Source of the DNA: Klebsiella oxytoca NBRC 105695
GTDB lineage: Bacteria > Pseudomonadota > Gammaproteobacteria > Enterobacterales > Enterobacteriaceae
NCBI RefSeq assembly: GCF_001598695.1
Contig: NZ_BCZK01000001.1
Location: 124,001-188,000, forward strand
Direction: 5' to 3'
DNA length: 64,000 nucleotides
Shown: piece after piece, positions 28,176 through 35,736 of the stretch
Position numbering within the stretch: position 1 is the stretch's first letter
Layout of the letters: the number at the start of each line of letters is the position of its first letter
Program-made: the position numbers and the translations under genes
Notes under the pieces: model-generated
What the model saw: the letters and a program-made list of their open reading frames with translations, nothing else
Told to the model about the DNA's origin: nothing
The model's database searches: none

Positions 28176-28949
28176 ATGAAACTACGCCTTGCCGCACTAC
28201 TGGCCTGCATGGCGCTCAGCGCGCCGCTGGCCGCCCAGCAGTTTGATACCATCAGCTTTGGCGTCGATGGCGGCTATCCGCCGTTTGACGTACTGGCCCC
28301 CAGCGGTGAAATTACCGGTTTTGATATTGATATCGCCAACGCGCTGTGCACCCAGCTAAAAGCCAAATGCGTTTTCGTTAAGCAGCCGTTCGAAAGCATG
28401 ATTGCCGCTCTCAACGCGCATAAGTTCGATGCCATTATCGCTTCGCTCAATATGACCGATGCGCGTAAAAAGGAAGTGGACTTCACCGACCGCTACTACC
28501 GCAGCGCAGCGCAGCTGGTGGCGCGCAAAGGTAGCCCGCTGCTGCCTGAGGTCGCCAGCCTGAAAGGCAAGACCGTCGGCGTCCAGACCGGTTCCACCCA
28601 TGAAGCGTTTGCGAAGGCTAACTGGGCCAACCACGGCGTGAAGATCGTCAGCTACGCGAATCAGGATAACGTCTACCTTGACCTGCTCTCCGGACGTATT
28701 GACGCCGCTTTGCAGGATAATATCCAGGCGGCGACCGGCTTTATTGATACCCCGCGCGGGCAGAAATTCGCTTTTGCCGGTCCGGTCATTCAGGACGGCG
28801 GCATCTCTTCCGATGTGGGGATTGCGGTGAATAAAGATAATCCGGCGCTGCGGGATGCCCTGAACGGCGCTATCAAGGCTATTCGCGCCGATGGCACCTA
28901 CGACGCTATCCAGAAAAAATACTTTAGCTTTGATATTTATGGCAAATAA
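28176..28949 (+). CDS. Amino-acid ABC transporter periplasmic binding protein
   Basis: A 257-residue SBP_bac_3 protein of the ArtI/HisJ/ArgT class, with a signal peptide (MKLRLAALLACMALSAPLAA, then QQFD). Family motifs are GGYPPFDVLAPSGEITGFD near the mature N-terminus, IASLNMTDARKKEVDFTDRYY in the middle and GVQTGSTHEAF. The type binds basic amino acids, in keeping with a methylarginine-like ligand. It lies 28 bases after the DDAH-like gene, in the same operon. Confidence 0.9.
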   Translation: MKLRLAALLACMALSAPLAAQQFDTISFGVDGGYPPFDVLAPSGEITGFDIDIANALCTQLKAKCVFVKQPFESMIAALNAHKFDAIIASLNMTDARKKEVDFTDRYYRSAAQLVARKGSPLLPEVASLKGKTVGVQTGSTHEAFAKANWANHGVKIVSYANQDNVYLDLLSGRIDAALQDNIQAATGFIDTPRGQKFAFAGPVIQDGGISSDVGIAVNKDNPALRDALNGAIKAIRADGTYDAIQKKYFSFDIYGK

Positions 28950-28996
28950 GCCGTGAAGGCGAGGGCGCAGGCGCTGGCTTGCGCTCCTTTACGGCA
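28950..28996 (+). promoter_or_regulatory. Intra-operon stem-loop after the binding-protein gene
   Basis: Nested arms GCCGT/ACGGC (28950-28954 with 28991-28995) and GCGCA/TGCGC (28965-28969 with 28980-28984) form a hairpin between the binding-protein stop and the first permease. Such stems commonly protect the upstream message so that binding protein is made in excess of permeases. Confidence 0.45.
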
Positions 28997-29013
28997 CCCG
29001 TGGAAGGCTGAAC

Positions 29014-29706
29014 ATGGTCGCAGACTATTTACCCTTACTGTTACGCGGCGCGGCGCTTTCGCTGTGCGTGATGCTCTGCTCATTGCTGGTCGCGCTGCTG
29101 CTGGGCCTGATCAACTCGCTGGTTAAACTCTTTGGCCCGCCGTGGCTGCGCCTGTTTTCCACCGCCTACACCACCCTGGTACGCGGTATTCCCGAGCTGG
29201 TGATTATGCTACTGCTGTTTTTCGGCGGCGAGATGCTGGTTAACCTGCTGCTGGCAGCGGTGGGGCTGGGGCCGGTGCGCTTCAATACCTTTTTTTCCGG
29301 CGTGCTGGCGATTGGCTTTGTGTTCGGCGCCTATTACACCGAGACCTTTCGCGGCGCATTTCTGACCGTCGATCGCGGGCAAACCGAAGCCGCGCAGGCC
29401 TACGGAATGCGCCCGTGGACGGTATTTCGCCGGGTGATGCTGCCGCAGATGCTGAGCTTCGCGATTCCCGGGATCAATAATAACTGGCTGGGGCTGATGA
29501 AAGCGTCGGCGCTGGTGTCGATCCTGGGTCTGGAGGACATGGTATGGCTGGCCGAGCAGGCCGGGCGCGCTACGCAAAAACCGTTCCTCTTCTATTTCCT
29601 GGTTTCCCTGATTTATATGGTCATTACCGCGCTCTCCAGCTGGTTGTTTAGCCGCCTGGCGAAGCGTTATGCGCTGCGTTCTTCCACGGCGGGGGCCGCG
29701 CTATGA
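29014..29706 (+). CDS. Amino-acid ABC transporter permease (HisQ/ArtQ-like)
   Basis: A 230-residue HisMQ-family permease with about five membrane helices, starting in YLPLLLRGAALSLCVMLCSL. The EAA loop is visible at AAQAYGMRPWTVFRRVMLPQ, where an ATPase would dock. The stop overlaps the start of the next permease gene. No ATPase gene occurs anywhere in this cluster. Confidence 0.9.
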   Translation: MVADYLPLLLRGAALSLCVMLCSLLVALLLGLINSLVKLFGPPWLRLFSTAYTTLVRGIPELVIMLLLFFGGEMLVNLLLAAVGLGPVRFNTFFSGVLAIGFVFGAYYTETFRGAFLTVDRGQTEAAQAYGMRPWTVFRRVMLPQMLSFAIPGINNNWLGLMKASALVSILGLEDMVWLAEQAGRATQKPFLFYFLVSLIYMVITALSSWLFSRLAKRYALRSSTAGAAL

Positions 29707-30428
29707 ATCTGCAAACCTTTCTCGATGCGATCCCGAGCTTTATCTGGAGCGACGGCAACGGTGCCGCCAGCGGGCTGGCGATAACGGCGGAGCTGTTTTT
29801 GCTCTCCATCGTTCCCGGGATGGCGCTGGCGATTGCGATGGCGGTGGGGCAGGTGTACGGCCCGCGCGCGCTGGCGCTGCCCATCCGTGGTTTTACGTAT
29901 TTTTTCCGCAGCACGCCGCTCTATCTGCAACTGATGCTGATTTACTACGGCCTGTCGCAGTTCGATATCGTGCAGACGGGTTGGATGAACGATCAGCCGT
30001 TCTGGCTGCTGTTTCGCGATGCGACCTTCTGCGCCACGCTGGCGCTGGTGCTGAACACCTCCGCTTACGTCGCGGAGCTGCTGGCGGGGATGATGCTGAC
30101 CTTTCCCCGTCAGGAGTGGGTTGCCGGAGAAGCCTACGGGATGGGGAAATGGCAGATTATTCGTCGTCTGGTGCTGCCCGCGACGCTCAGACGCGGGATC
30201 CCGGCGCTGAATAATGAAATGGTCTTTTTGCTCCACGCCACCTCGCTGGCCAGCACGGTAACCCTGCTGGATATTACCGGCGTGGCCCGCGCGTTCTACG
30301 CCATGACCTGGTCGCCGTTTATTCCGTTTCTGATGGCCGCGGCGCTCTATCTCCTGTGCACCTTTCTGCTGATTTTCGCCTTTTCCCGCGCCGAACGGCG
30401 CTGGCTGGCGTTTATCCGCCGCGGCTAA
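29703..30428 (+). CDS. Amino-acid ABC transporter permease (HisM/ArtM-like)
   Basis: A 241-residue second HisMQ-type permease, overlapping the first by four bases (ATGA). Typical segments are RGFTYFFRSTPLYLQLMLIYYGLSQF in outline and an EAA loop around GEAYGMGKWQIIRRLVLPATLRR. It should form a heterodimer with the preceding permease. It ends exactly where the convergent Lrp-type gene ends (30428/30429). Where an ATPase gene would be expected next there is none, so the complex probably borrows an ArtP/HisP-type ATPase encoded elsewhere. Confidence 0.9.
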   Translation: MNLQTFLDAIPSFIWSDGNGAASGLAITAELFLLSIVPGMALAIAMAVGQVYGPRALALPIRGFTYFFRSTPLYLQLMLIYYGLSQFDIVQTGWMNDQPFWLLFRDATFCATLALVLNTSAYVAELLAGMMLTFPRQEWVAGEAYGMGKWQIIRRLVLPATLRRGIPALNNEMVFLLHATSLASTVTLLDITGVARAFYAMTWSPFIPFLMAAALYLLCTFLLIFAFSRAERRWLAFIRRG

Positions 30429-30899
30429 TCAGGAGCGCTTAATCGCCTGGAGTTCGGTCAGAGTAACGATTTTATCAACGTGAAACTTTTTACTGGTCAG
30501 CCAGCTATCCGCCAGCTGGCAATAGTGTGCCATGCTGCGACAGCCGATGCGTACCAGAAAGTCGAAGCTGCCGCTCACCAGCCAGCAGTCCAGCACTTCG
30601 GGCGTCTGGCGCATCTCCTGTTCAAACACCGGCTGCGAGCGGCCGTGGTCGGCCAGGGCGATTTGCGCCTGCACCACAAACGCATGCTCCGGCTCGGGCA
30701 GTTCGATAATGGCGCTGTAGCCGCGAATGATGCCGTCACGCTCGAGGCCGCGCACGCGTTCCAGACATGGACGCGCGGTGAGATTTACCTGCTCCGAGAG
30801 CTTCTGATAAGAAATGCGGCCATCCCGGCGCAGGATTTCAAGGATCTTATGATCGATACGGTCAAGCCGGGTTTTCTTTTCCACAGATGGGACGTCCAA
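30429..30899 (-). CDS. Lrp/AsnC-family regulator
   Basis: A protein of up to 156 residues with an N-terminal winged helix (DHKILEILRRDGRISYQKLS then RPCLERVRGLERDGIIRGY) and a C-terminal RAM/AsnC effector domain. The start is uncertain: TTG 30899 gives 156 residues, while GTG 30884 gives MEKKTRLDRIDHKIL, the more usual N-terminus; neither has a good ribosome-binding site. It is divergent from the deacylase gene with essentially no intergenic DNA, and convergent with the permeases. It probably regulates this catabolic cluster in response to an amino acid, which is inference. Confidence 0.88.
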   Translation of the reverse strand: MDVPSVEKKTRLDRIDHKILEILRRDGRISYQKLSEQVNLTARPCLERVRGLERDGIIRGYSAIIELPEPEHAFVVQAQIALADHGRSQPVFEQEMRQTPEVLDCWLVSGSFDFLVRIGCRSMAHYCQLADSWLTSKKFHVDKIVTLTELQAIKRS

Positions 30900-32017
30900 T
30901 GAAAATTAAACACGATACATTACCTCAACATGCGCTCGGTGGGCAGCGGCAATTAAGCCATTTTCATTTCGGCGCGCCCGGCGCCGGCGAGAAAGTCTAT
31001 CTGCAGGCGGGGCTGCACGCCGATGAAATTCCGGGCATGCTGGTTCTGCATTATCTTAAAAGATTACTCAGCCAGGCGGAACGACGGGGCGAGCTGCGCG
31101 GTGAAATTATTATGGTGCCGGTAGCCAATCCGCCGGGGCTGGCTCAGCTGCTGCTTAACAGCGGCATTGGCCGTTTCGATCTGGCGAGCGGGCGCAATTT
31201 CAACCGCGACTTTCCCGATCTGGCGGCGCTGGCGCAGCCCTGGCTACCCGCGGAATCGCCCGCTACGCGCGCCGAATATCTCCAGCAGGTGCGCGATGGC
31301 ATGCAGAAGGCGCTGGCGGCGCTTCCCGTGGCAAGCGAGGTTCAGGCCCTGCGTCAACATCTGCTGAGCCTCGCCTGCGATGCCGATCTGGTGCTCGATC
31401 TCCATTGCGATGACCAGGCGATTTTGCACCTTTACGCCGATCCGGCCTGGCAACGCGAGGCGAACGTACTGGCGGCTTTTCTCGGTATTGGCGCCGTGCT
31501 GCTGTCCCAGGAGAGCGGGGGCAACTCGTTTGATGAGGCCTGCGGCCTGCCGTGGCAGCGTTTGAGCGCGCTAAACCCGGCGTGGGGCCCGCAGCAGCCC
31601 GGCTGTATGGCGGTGACCGTCGAGCTGCGCGGCCAGCACGAGGTGAATCACGCTACCGCCTGCGACGACGCCGAACGTATTTACCGTTATCTGCAGTACC
31701 GCGGCGTGCTGGCGGGCGACAAGCCTGCGGTGCCGCAGCAGGAAACGGTGATGCTGCCGTTTGCTGCCGGAGAGATTGTCACCGCGCCGGCGACCGGCAT
31801 CCTGGTGCCGCTAAAACAGCCGGGCGAATGGGTCGGCGCCGACGATGTCGTCGCGGAAATCATCGACCCGCTGACCGATATGGTCAAAGCGGTGCGGCCG
31901 ACATCGGGCGGGCTGATTTATGCCAGCCGGCGGGCACCGTTTGTCACGCTGGGGGCGGAAATAATGAAAATCGCCGGCGAGCAGCCGTTCAGCGGCGGCG
32001 GCGGGCTGGCGATGTAA
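30899..32017 (+). CDS. AstE/aspartoacylase-type zinc deacylase
   Basis: A 372-residue member of the succinylglutamate desuccinylase/aspartoacylase family (M14-like zinc hydrolases). Zinc ligands are visible in LQAGLHADEIPGM (His and Glu) and LVLDLHCDDQA (His); NFNRDFPDL is the substrate-binding stretch. The family removes acyl groups from N-acyl amino acids. ATG 30899 is preferred to 30887, which would lie further inside the divergent regulator gene. Beside a DDAH-like enzyme and an amino-acid transporter, it suggests a pathway for N-acylated or methylated amino acids; the exact substrate cannot be read. Confidence 0.85.
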   Translation: MKIKHDTLPQHALGGQRQLSHFHFGAPGAGEKVYLQAGLHADEIPGMLVLHYLKRLLSQAERRGELRGEIIMVPVANPPGLAQLLLNSGIGRFDLASGRNFNRDFPDLAALAQPWLPAESPATRAEYLQQVRDGMQKALAALPVASEVQALRQHLLSLACDADLVLDLHCDDQAILHLYADPAWQREANVLAAFLGIGAVLLSQESGGNSFDEACGLPWQRLSALNPAWGPQQPGCMAVTVELRGQHEVNHATACDDAERIYRYLQYRGVLAGDKPAVPQQETVMLPFAAGEIVTAPATGILVPLKQPGEWVGADDVVAEIIDPLTDMVKAVRPTSGGLIYASRRAPFVTLGAEIMKIAGEQPFSGGGGLAM

Positions 32018-32076
32018 GCGGACAGCATCCCTGAGCGTATTTTTGCCCGCCGTCGGCCGTGGCGGAATGAACTTGC

Positions 32077-32090
32077 TTGATGCACGTCAA
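32077..32090. promoter_or_regulatory. FNR-like box upstream of the DAACS symporter
   Basis: TTGAT-GCAC-GTCAA matches the FNR consensus TTGATnnnnATCAA at 9 of 10 fixed positions. A TACTATAAA -10-like stretch follows at 32107-32115, so the centre would be about 36-39 bases upstream of the start of transcription, close to a class II position. The gene starts at 32244, leaving a leader of about 120 bases. Confidence 0.4.
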
Positions 32091-32243
32091 CGAGCATATC
32101 AACTTTTACTATAAAAACTAAAAAAAGAGTTGTAACCCCGTCTGCTTTTATTCAATTTATGTGATGAATGTTTGGTGTGCTCCAATAAATAAAATATATG
32201 CACATTGATAACAACACGTTAAATAAATCAGGGGTTAATTTTT

Positions 32244-33518
32244 GTGGCAAGTGCAAACAAACTCACGCTGTTCATCGTTATCTTTATGCTGTTGGGGATC
32301 CTCTCCGGCGCGGCCATTCACGCATACGCCGCGCAAACGACCATAACCGCATGGTCTGAAAATATTACGCTGCTGACCGACGTATTCCTGCGCCTGATTA
32401 AAATGGTGATTGCGCCATTAGTCTTCAGTACGCTCACCGTCGGCATTATGCGGCTTGGCGAAACGGCTACCATTGGGCGGGTCGGCGGTAAAGCCATGGT
32501 GTGGTTTGTTACCTCTTCGATTCTCTCCATTCTGGTTGGGCTGGTGATTGTTACCCTTGAGCACCCCGGCGCCGGGTTGAATCTGGCAATTCCGAAAGAG
32601 TCGGTCGATACCGGCCTGGCGGTGAGCGGGATGAGCCTGAAAGGCTTTCTGACGCATACTATTCCGACCAGCATTACCGAAGCGATGGCCAACAACGAAA
32701 TTCTGCAAATCGTGGTGTTCTCGATGTTCTTCGGCATTGCCGGGGCGTCGCTGGGGGAGAAATTCAACGCTCCGCTGGTGGCGGCCCTGAACGTGGTTTC
32801 CCATATTATGCTGAAGGTCACCGGGTACGTGATGTACGTGGCACCGCTGGCGATTTTTGCCGCCATCTCTTCGGTTATCGCCTCGCAAGGGCTGGGGATC
32901 CTGCTTAACTATGCTTCGTTCATCGGCGGTTACTACGTTGCAGTGCTGCTGACCAGCATGGTGCTGCTGGCGGTGGGATATATGGTGCTGAAAAAAGAGG
33001 TTTTTCGCCTGCTTAATATGCTGAAAGATCCGGTACTGGTGGCGTTTACCACCAGCAGCTCAGAAGCTGCCTATCCGAAGACCCTTGAGCGCCTCGTGGA
33101 GTTCGGCTGCTCGCGTAATATCGCGTCGTTCGTGCTGCCCATCGGCTACTCCTTTAACCTCGTCGGCTCGATGGTGTACTGCTCGTTTGCCGCGATGTTT
33201 ATCGCTCAGGCCTACAATATTCATCTGAGCTTTAGCGAGATCACCGTGATGATGCTAACCCTGATGCTGGCATCAAAGGGAATCGCTGGGGTGCCGCGCT
33301 CGGCGCTGGTGGTGCTGGCCGCGACCATCCCGAGCTTCAATATTCCGGTGGCGGGTATTTTGCTGCTGATGGGTATTGACCATTTTCTCGATATGGGGCG
33401 TTCCGCGATTAACGTGCTGGGGAATGGGATCGCGACGGCGATGCTGTCAAAAAATGAAGGTCTGTTGCAGGAAGAGGTCGCGGAAGAAGAAGCCGCGGCT
33501 CAGCAGGTCGAGGCCTGA
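32244..33518 (+). CDS. Dicarboxylate/amino acid:cation symporter (DAACS)
   Basis: A 424-residue membrane transporter of the GltP/DctA family, which imports acidic amino acids or C4-dicarboxylates with H+ or Na+. Key elements are VFLRLIKMVIAPLVFSTLTV, the serine-rich re-entrant loop (VAFTTSSSEAAYPKTLERL) and the second loop and TM7-8 region (LPIGYSFNLVGSMVYCS; SKGIAGVPRSALVVLAAT). The start is GTG 32244, with GGGG about 9 bases upstream. The C-terminus is unusually acidic and Ala/Glu-rich (EEVAEEEAAAQQVEA). It may take up a product or substrate of the neighbouring catabolic cluster. Confidence 0.92.
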   Translation: MASANKLTLFIVIFMLLGILSGAAIHAYAAQTTITAWSENITLLTDVFLRLIKMVIAPLVFSTLTVGIMRLGETATIGRVGGKAMVWFVTSSILSILVGLVIVTLEHPGAGLNLAIPKESVDTGLAVSGMSLKGFLTHTIPTSITEAMANNEILQIVVFSMFFGIAGASLGEKFNAPLVAALNVVSHIMLKVTGYVMYVAPLAIFAAISSVIASQGLGILLNYASFIGGYYVAVLLTSMVLLAVGYMVLKKEVFRLLNMLKDPVLVAFTTSSSEAAYPKTLERLVEFGCSRNIASFVLPIGYSFNLVGSMVYCSFAAMFIAQAYNIHLSFSEITVMMLTLMLASKGIAGVPRSALVVLAATIPSFNIPVAGILLLMGIDHFLDMGRSAINVLGNGIATAMLSKNEGLLQEEVAEEEAAAQQVEA

Positions 33519-33525
33519 TCGTCGT

Positions 33526-33590
33526 GCGCCCTCTCTGACGGGGGCGCGCTTCGTCATAAAAAAGAGGCCCCTAACAGGCACGCAAGGGGC
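33526..33590 (+). terminator. Tandem terminator-like hairpins after the symporter
   Basis: GCGCCC/GGGCGC (33526-33531 with 33542-33547) and GCCCCT/AGGGGC (33567-33572 with 33585-33590) form two GC-rich hairpins just after the stop. A run of A residues separates them (ATAAAAAAG), so the second could also work on the opposite strand. Confidence 0.55.
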
Positions 33591-33816
33591 AATGTGACGA
33601 AGTAACAGATTCCTCGATAAAGACGTTTTTCTTATGGCTAAAAACACGCTACGGTATTTTCATATCAAGGAACCAAATCATGTTACTGCTGCGCGTAACA
33701 CCAGAGTAGATATTTTTCATCTCACTGATATTTTTTCGGATTCCCGACCCTTACAAGCCGTCAAATTCCTAATTTTATCGCGCATAGTGTTACTCAGTTC
33801 CGGCATATTCGCGGGT

Positions 33817-34434
33817 TTACCAGCGCTCTTTTAACAAATTAATAAACTGGAAAAAGTCATAATGGTTATTGAGGCGATATTTTTCCATGATTTTACTTTT
33901 GTGCCAGGTGATGGTTTTGGGCGTGACTTTGTGCAGGGCGGAGATTTTACTGATATCAAAGCCATGAATAATTCCGGAGGCGACGGCAACCTGCGATTTT
34001 GACAGCATTTTGTGCGGGCAGTTGCTGCAGACTATCGCCGAGTCGGCCCGCCGGGCCAGAACCAGACCTTCGCACTTTCTTAGCTCCTGGGCAAGGATGG
34101 CCAACATCCTGTCAATATTAACTAATTTTATCGACACGAAAATAACCCCTTTCAGGCAGTTAACAATCAGTTCCTGCTCCGGGAGCTGGTCGTAGCTGTG
34201 CAGTATAATAACTGAGCTATCTGATTTGCGATTTTTTAGACTGGTATTACACAGGTAGATTTCACCGGGGAGAACCTCGGCGATAATAATATCCTTATCA
34301 AAAAAATCATTTTTCTTATACGAAAAGCTGACGTGCAGATGACCGTCGCGGCGGGTGAGCTCATTGACCATGGAAGCCAGCGATTGCCGCAGAAAAGTGT
34401 TGCTGGTATTGATTGCGATGTTTATTTTTTTCAT
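33817..34434 (-). CDS. Orphan LuxR-type regulator
   Basis: A 205-residue protein whose C-terminus is a LuxR/FixJ helix-turn-helix (LSKSQVAVASGIIHGFDISK then HKVTPKTITWHKSKIMEKYRL). The N-terminal region has a degenerate receiver-like outline (IAINTSNTFLRQSLASMV) without a clear phospho-acceptor Asp. A CSNC motif (ICSNCPHK) precedes the HTH. ATG 34434, with AGGGA 9 bases upstream, is preferred to the longer frame. It resembles capsule- or fimbria-type LuxR regulators in size (RcsA, FimW), but I cannot match it to a named one. No partner gene is adjacent. Confidence 0.75.
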   Translation of the reverse strand: MKKINIAINTSNTFLRQSLASMVNELTRRDGHLHVSFSYKKNDFFDKDIIIAEVLPGEIYLCNTSLKNRKSDSSVIILHSYDQLPEQELIVNCLKGVIFVSIKLVNIDRMLAILAQELRKCEGLVLARRADSAIVCSNCPHKMLSKSQVAVASGIIHGFDISKISALHKVTPKTITWHKSKIMEKYRLNNHYDFFQFINLLKERW

Positions 34435-35037
34435 GGCGCTAGTTCCCTGTAAATCAACATAACGCCATGTTGCGATCAATCCTCCGGGCGTATGCGGTGA
34501 TTGTTACTGTGCAGATAATTTATTATTGGTGTCGCCTGAGTTATTTTCTGCGCGAAGAGTGCTTGGCTGAAAACGGAAATTTCTGTTTTCTCCTGTCGCG
34601 GATATAAGAAATAAGACTATATACCGAAATGCAGAGGCAAAATATGCACAGTAATAAGGCTAACCATGTTTGCATGGCCATGATGGATATCCTTTAATTA
34701 AATTTTCAGGTGTTAAAAATGTACATCCCAGGCACGAGAATATTTTTATTCTCTTCTTTAAACCGTGCCGGCACAGGCGAACGGACAGCGTACAGCGGGC
34801 GGCCAGCGTTCAGGCTGTGCTGAATTTGACCACAGCTGGTTAGCCTGAGGACGCTTTGAATCGGTACGCTCCCGATGCCATGTCAATGTAAGAAAATTCT
34901 TAATATGCTGTCAGTCTCATTTCTCTCATTCCTCTCAAAAACTGAAAAAAAGTGATCAAGAGGCGGAGGAATGAAAAACTATCCGCCATGACGCCGCCGC
35001 AAAGATGCAATGCCTGGTGAGGCCGGGTCGGCAAATA
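34435..35037. other. 603-base intergenic region with palindromes and no clear gene
   Basis: This holds a perfect palindrome TAAGAA-AA-TTCTTA (34889-34902), 12 of 14 like the RcsAB box, and a 9-bp inverted repeat TCATTCCTC/GAGGAATGA (34926-34934 with 34966-34974). Two short frames with plausible ribosome-binding sites exist (about 34644-34697, MHSNKANHVCMAMMDIL, and one of 34 codons from about 34719), but nothing else supports them. The region lies upstream of the LuxR-type gene and downstream of the response-regulator gene. Confidence 0.45.
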
Positions 35038-35736
35038 TCAGGAAAGAAACGCCAGACCTTTGCCAAAAATAGCGCGAATCGGCAGGGCCATGCCCTGAAG
35101 GCGGGCCTTGTGGCGCAAGCGGCTGACGACGACATCGATCCGGTGCAGTTCCGGTTCGCCTTCATCGGTGAACAGAGAGGCGTGCAGGTCAACTTTGCTG
35201 CACACTTCATTGCGGTTGCGCATTAACAGTTCCAGCAGACGGTACTCCTGCTGCGTTAGCGGCAGGATCAGCCCCGATGGCGCAATCAACTGTTCGCTTT
35301 GTAATATCCAGGTGGAAGAGGCTGACCGTTCCGCTGATATCGTCGGCGCGGTGGGCTGGGGCGCGGATTGCTGGCGGAGACGGGCGCCAAGCGCGTGAAT
35401 GCTCTCCGCGAGGTCGGAAAAGTTGACCGGCTTGATGAGATACAGGTCGGCGCCGGCGTTCAGCGCCTGCAGGCGATCCTGCTCATGGCCTCTGGCGGTG
35501 ATGACGACCAGTCCGAAATGGCCAATTTCATGCAGATAATCCAGCACGCTAAATCCGTCTTCTCCCGGTAAACCGATGTCGATGAGCACGATATCAACCG
35601 GATCGCGATGCAGCTGCCGCCAGAAGGCTTCAGCGCTGCGCACGCCCCATGCATCGAAGCCGCGATGGCGTAAAAAGGCCAGCAGTTCGTCGAGTAAATC
35701 AGCGCTATCTTCAACGATAGCGACGCGTAATGTCAT
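35038..35736 (-). CDS. OmpR-family response regulator
   Basis: A 232-residue response regulator. The receiver domain has the acidic pair in VAIVEDSADLL, phospho-acceptor D53 (IVLIDIGLPG) and the conserved Lys in YLIKPVN. A Pro/Gln/Ala-rich linker (about 125-145) leads to a winged helix with QQEYRLLELLMRNRNEVCSK and RIDVVVSRLRHKARLQG. ATG 35736 overlaps the kinase stop (ATGA). I do not recognise it as a named regulator. The divergent citrate synthase paralogue is the nearest candidate target. Confidence 0.9.
   Translation of the reverse strand: MTLRVAIVEDSADLLDELLAFLRHRGFDAWGVRSAEAFWRQLHRDPVDIVLIDIGLPGEDGFSVLDYLHEIGHFGLVVITARGHEQDRLQALNAGADLYLIKPVNFSDLAESIHALGARLRQQSAPQPTAPTISAERSASSTWILQSEQLIAPSGLILPLTQQEYRLLELLMRNRNEVCSKVDLHASLFTDEGEPELHRIDVVVSRLRHKARLQGMALPIRAIFGKGLAFLS

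Noticed and set aside
33634-33834. Plus-strand 66-codon frame between the symporter and the LuxR-type gene
   Set aside because: No ribosome-binding site of note, no recognisable domain, and its end overlaps the end of the convergent LuxR-type gene.
34644-34822. Two short frames (17 and 34 codons) in the LuxR/response-regulator gap
   Set aside because: Each has a plausible ribosome-binding site, but neither has a hydrophobic or otherwise meaningful pattern, and the region is non-coding in composition.
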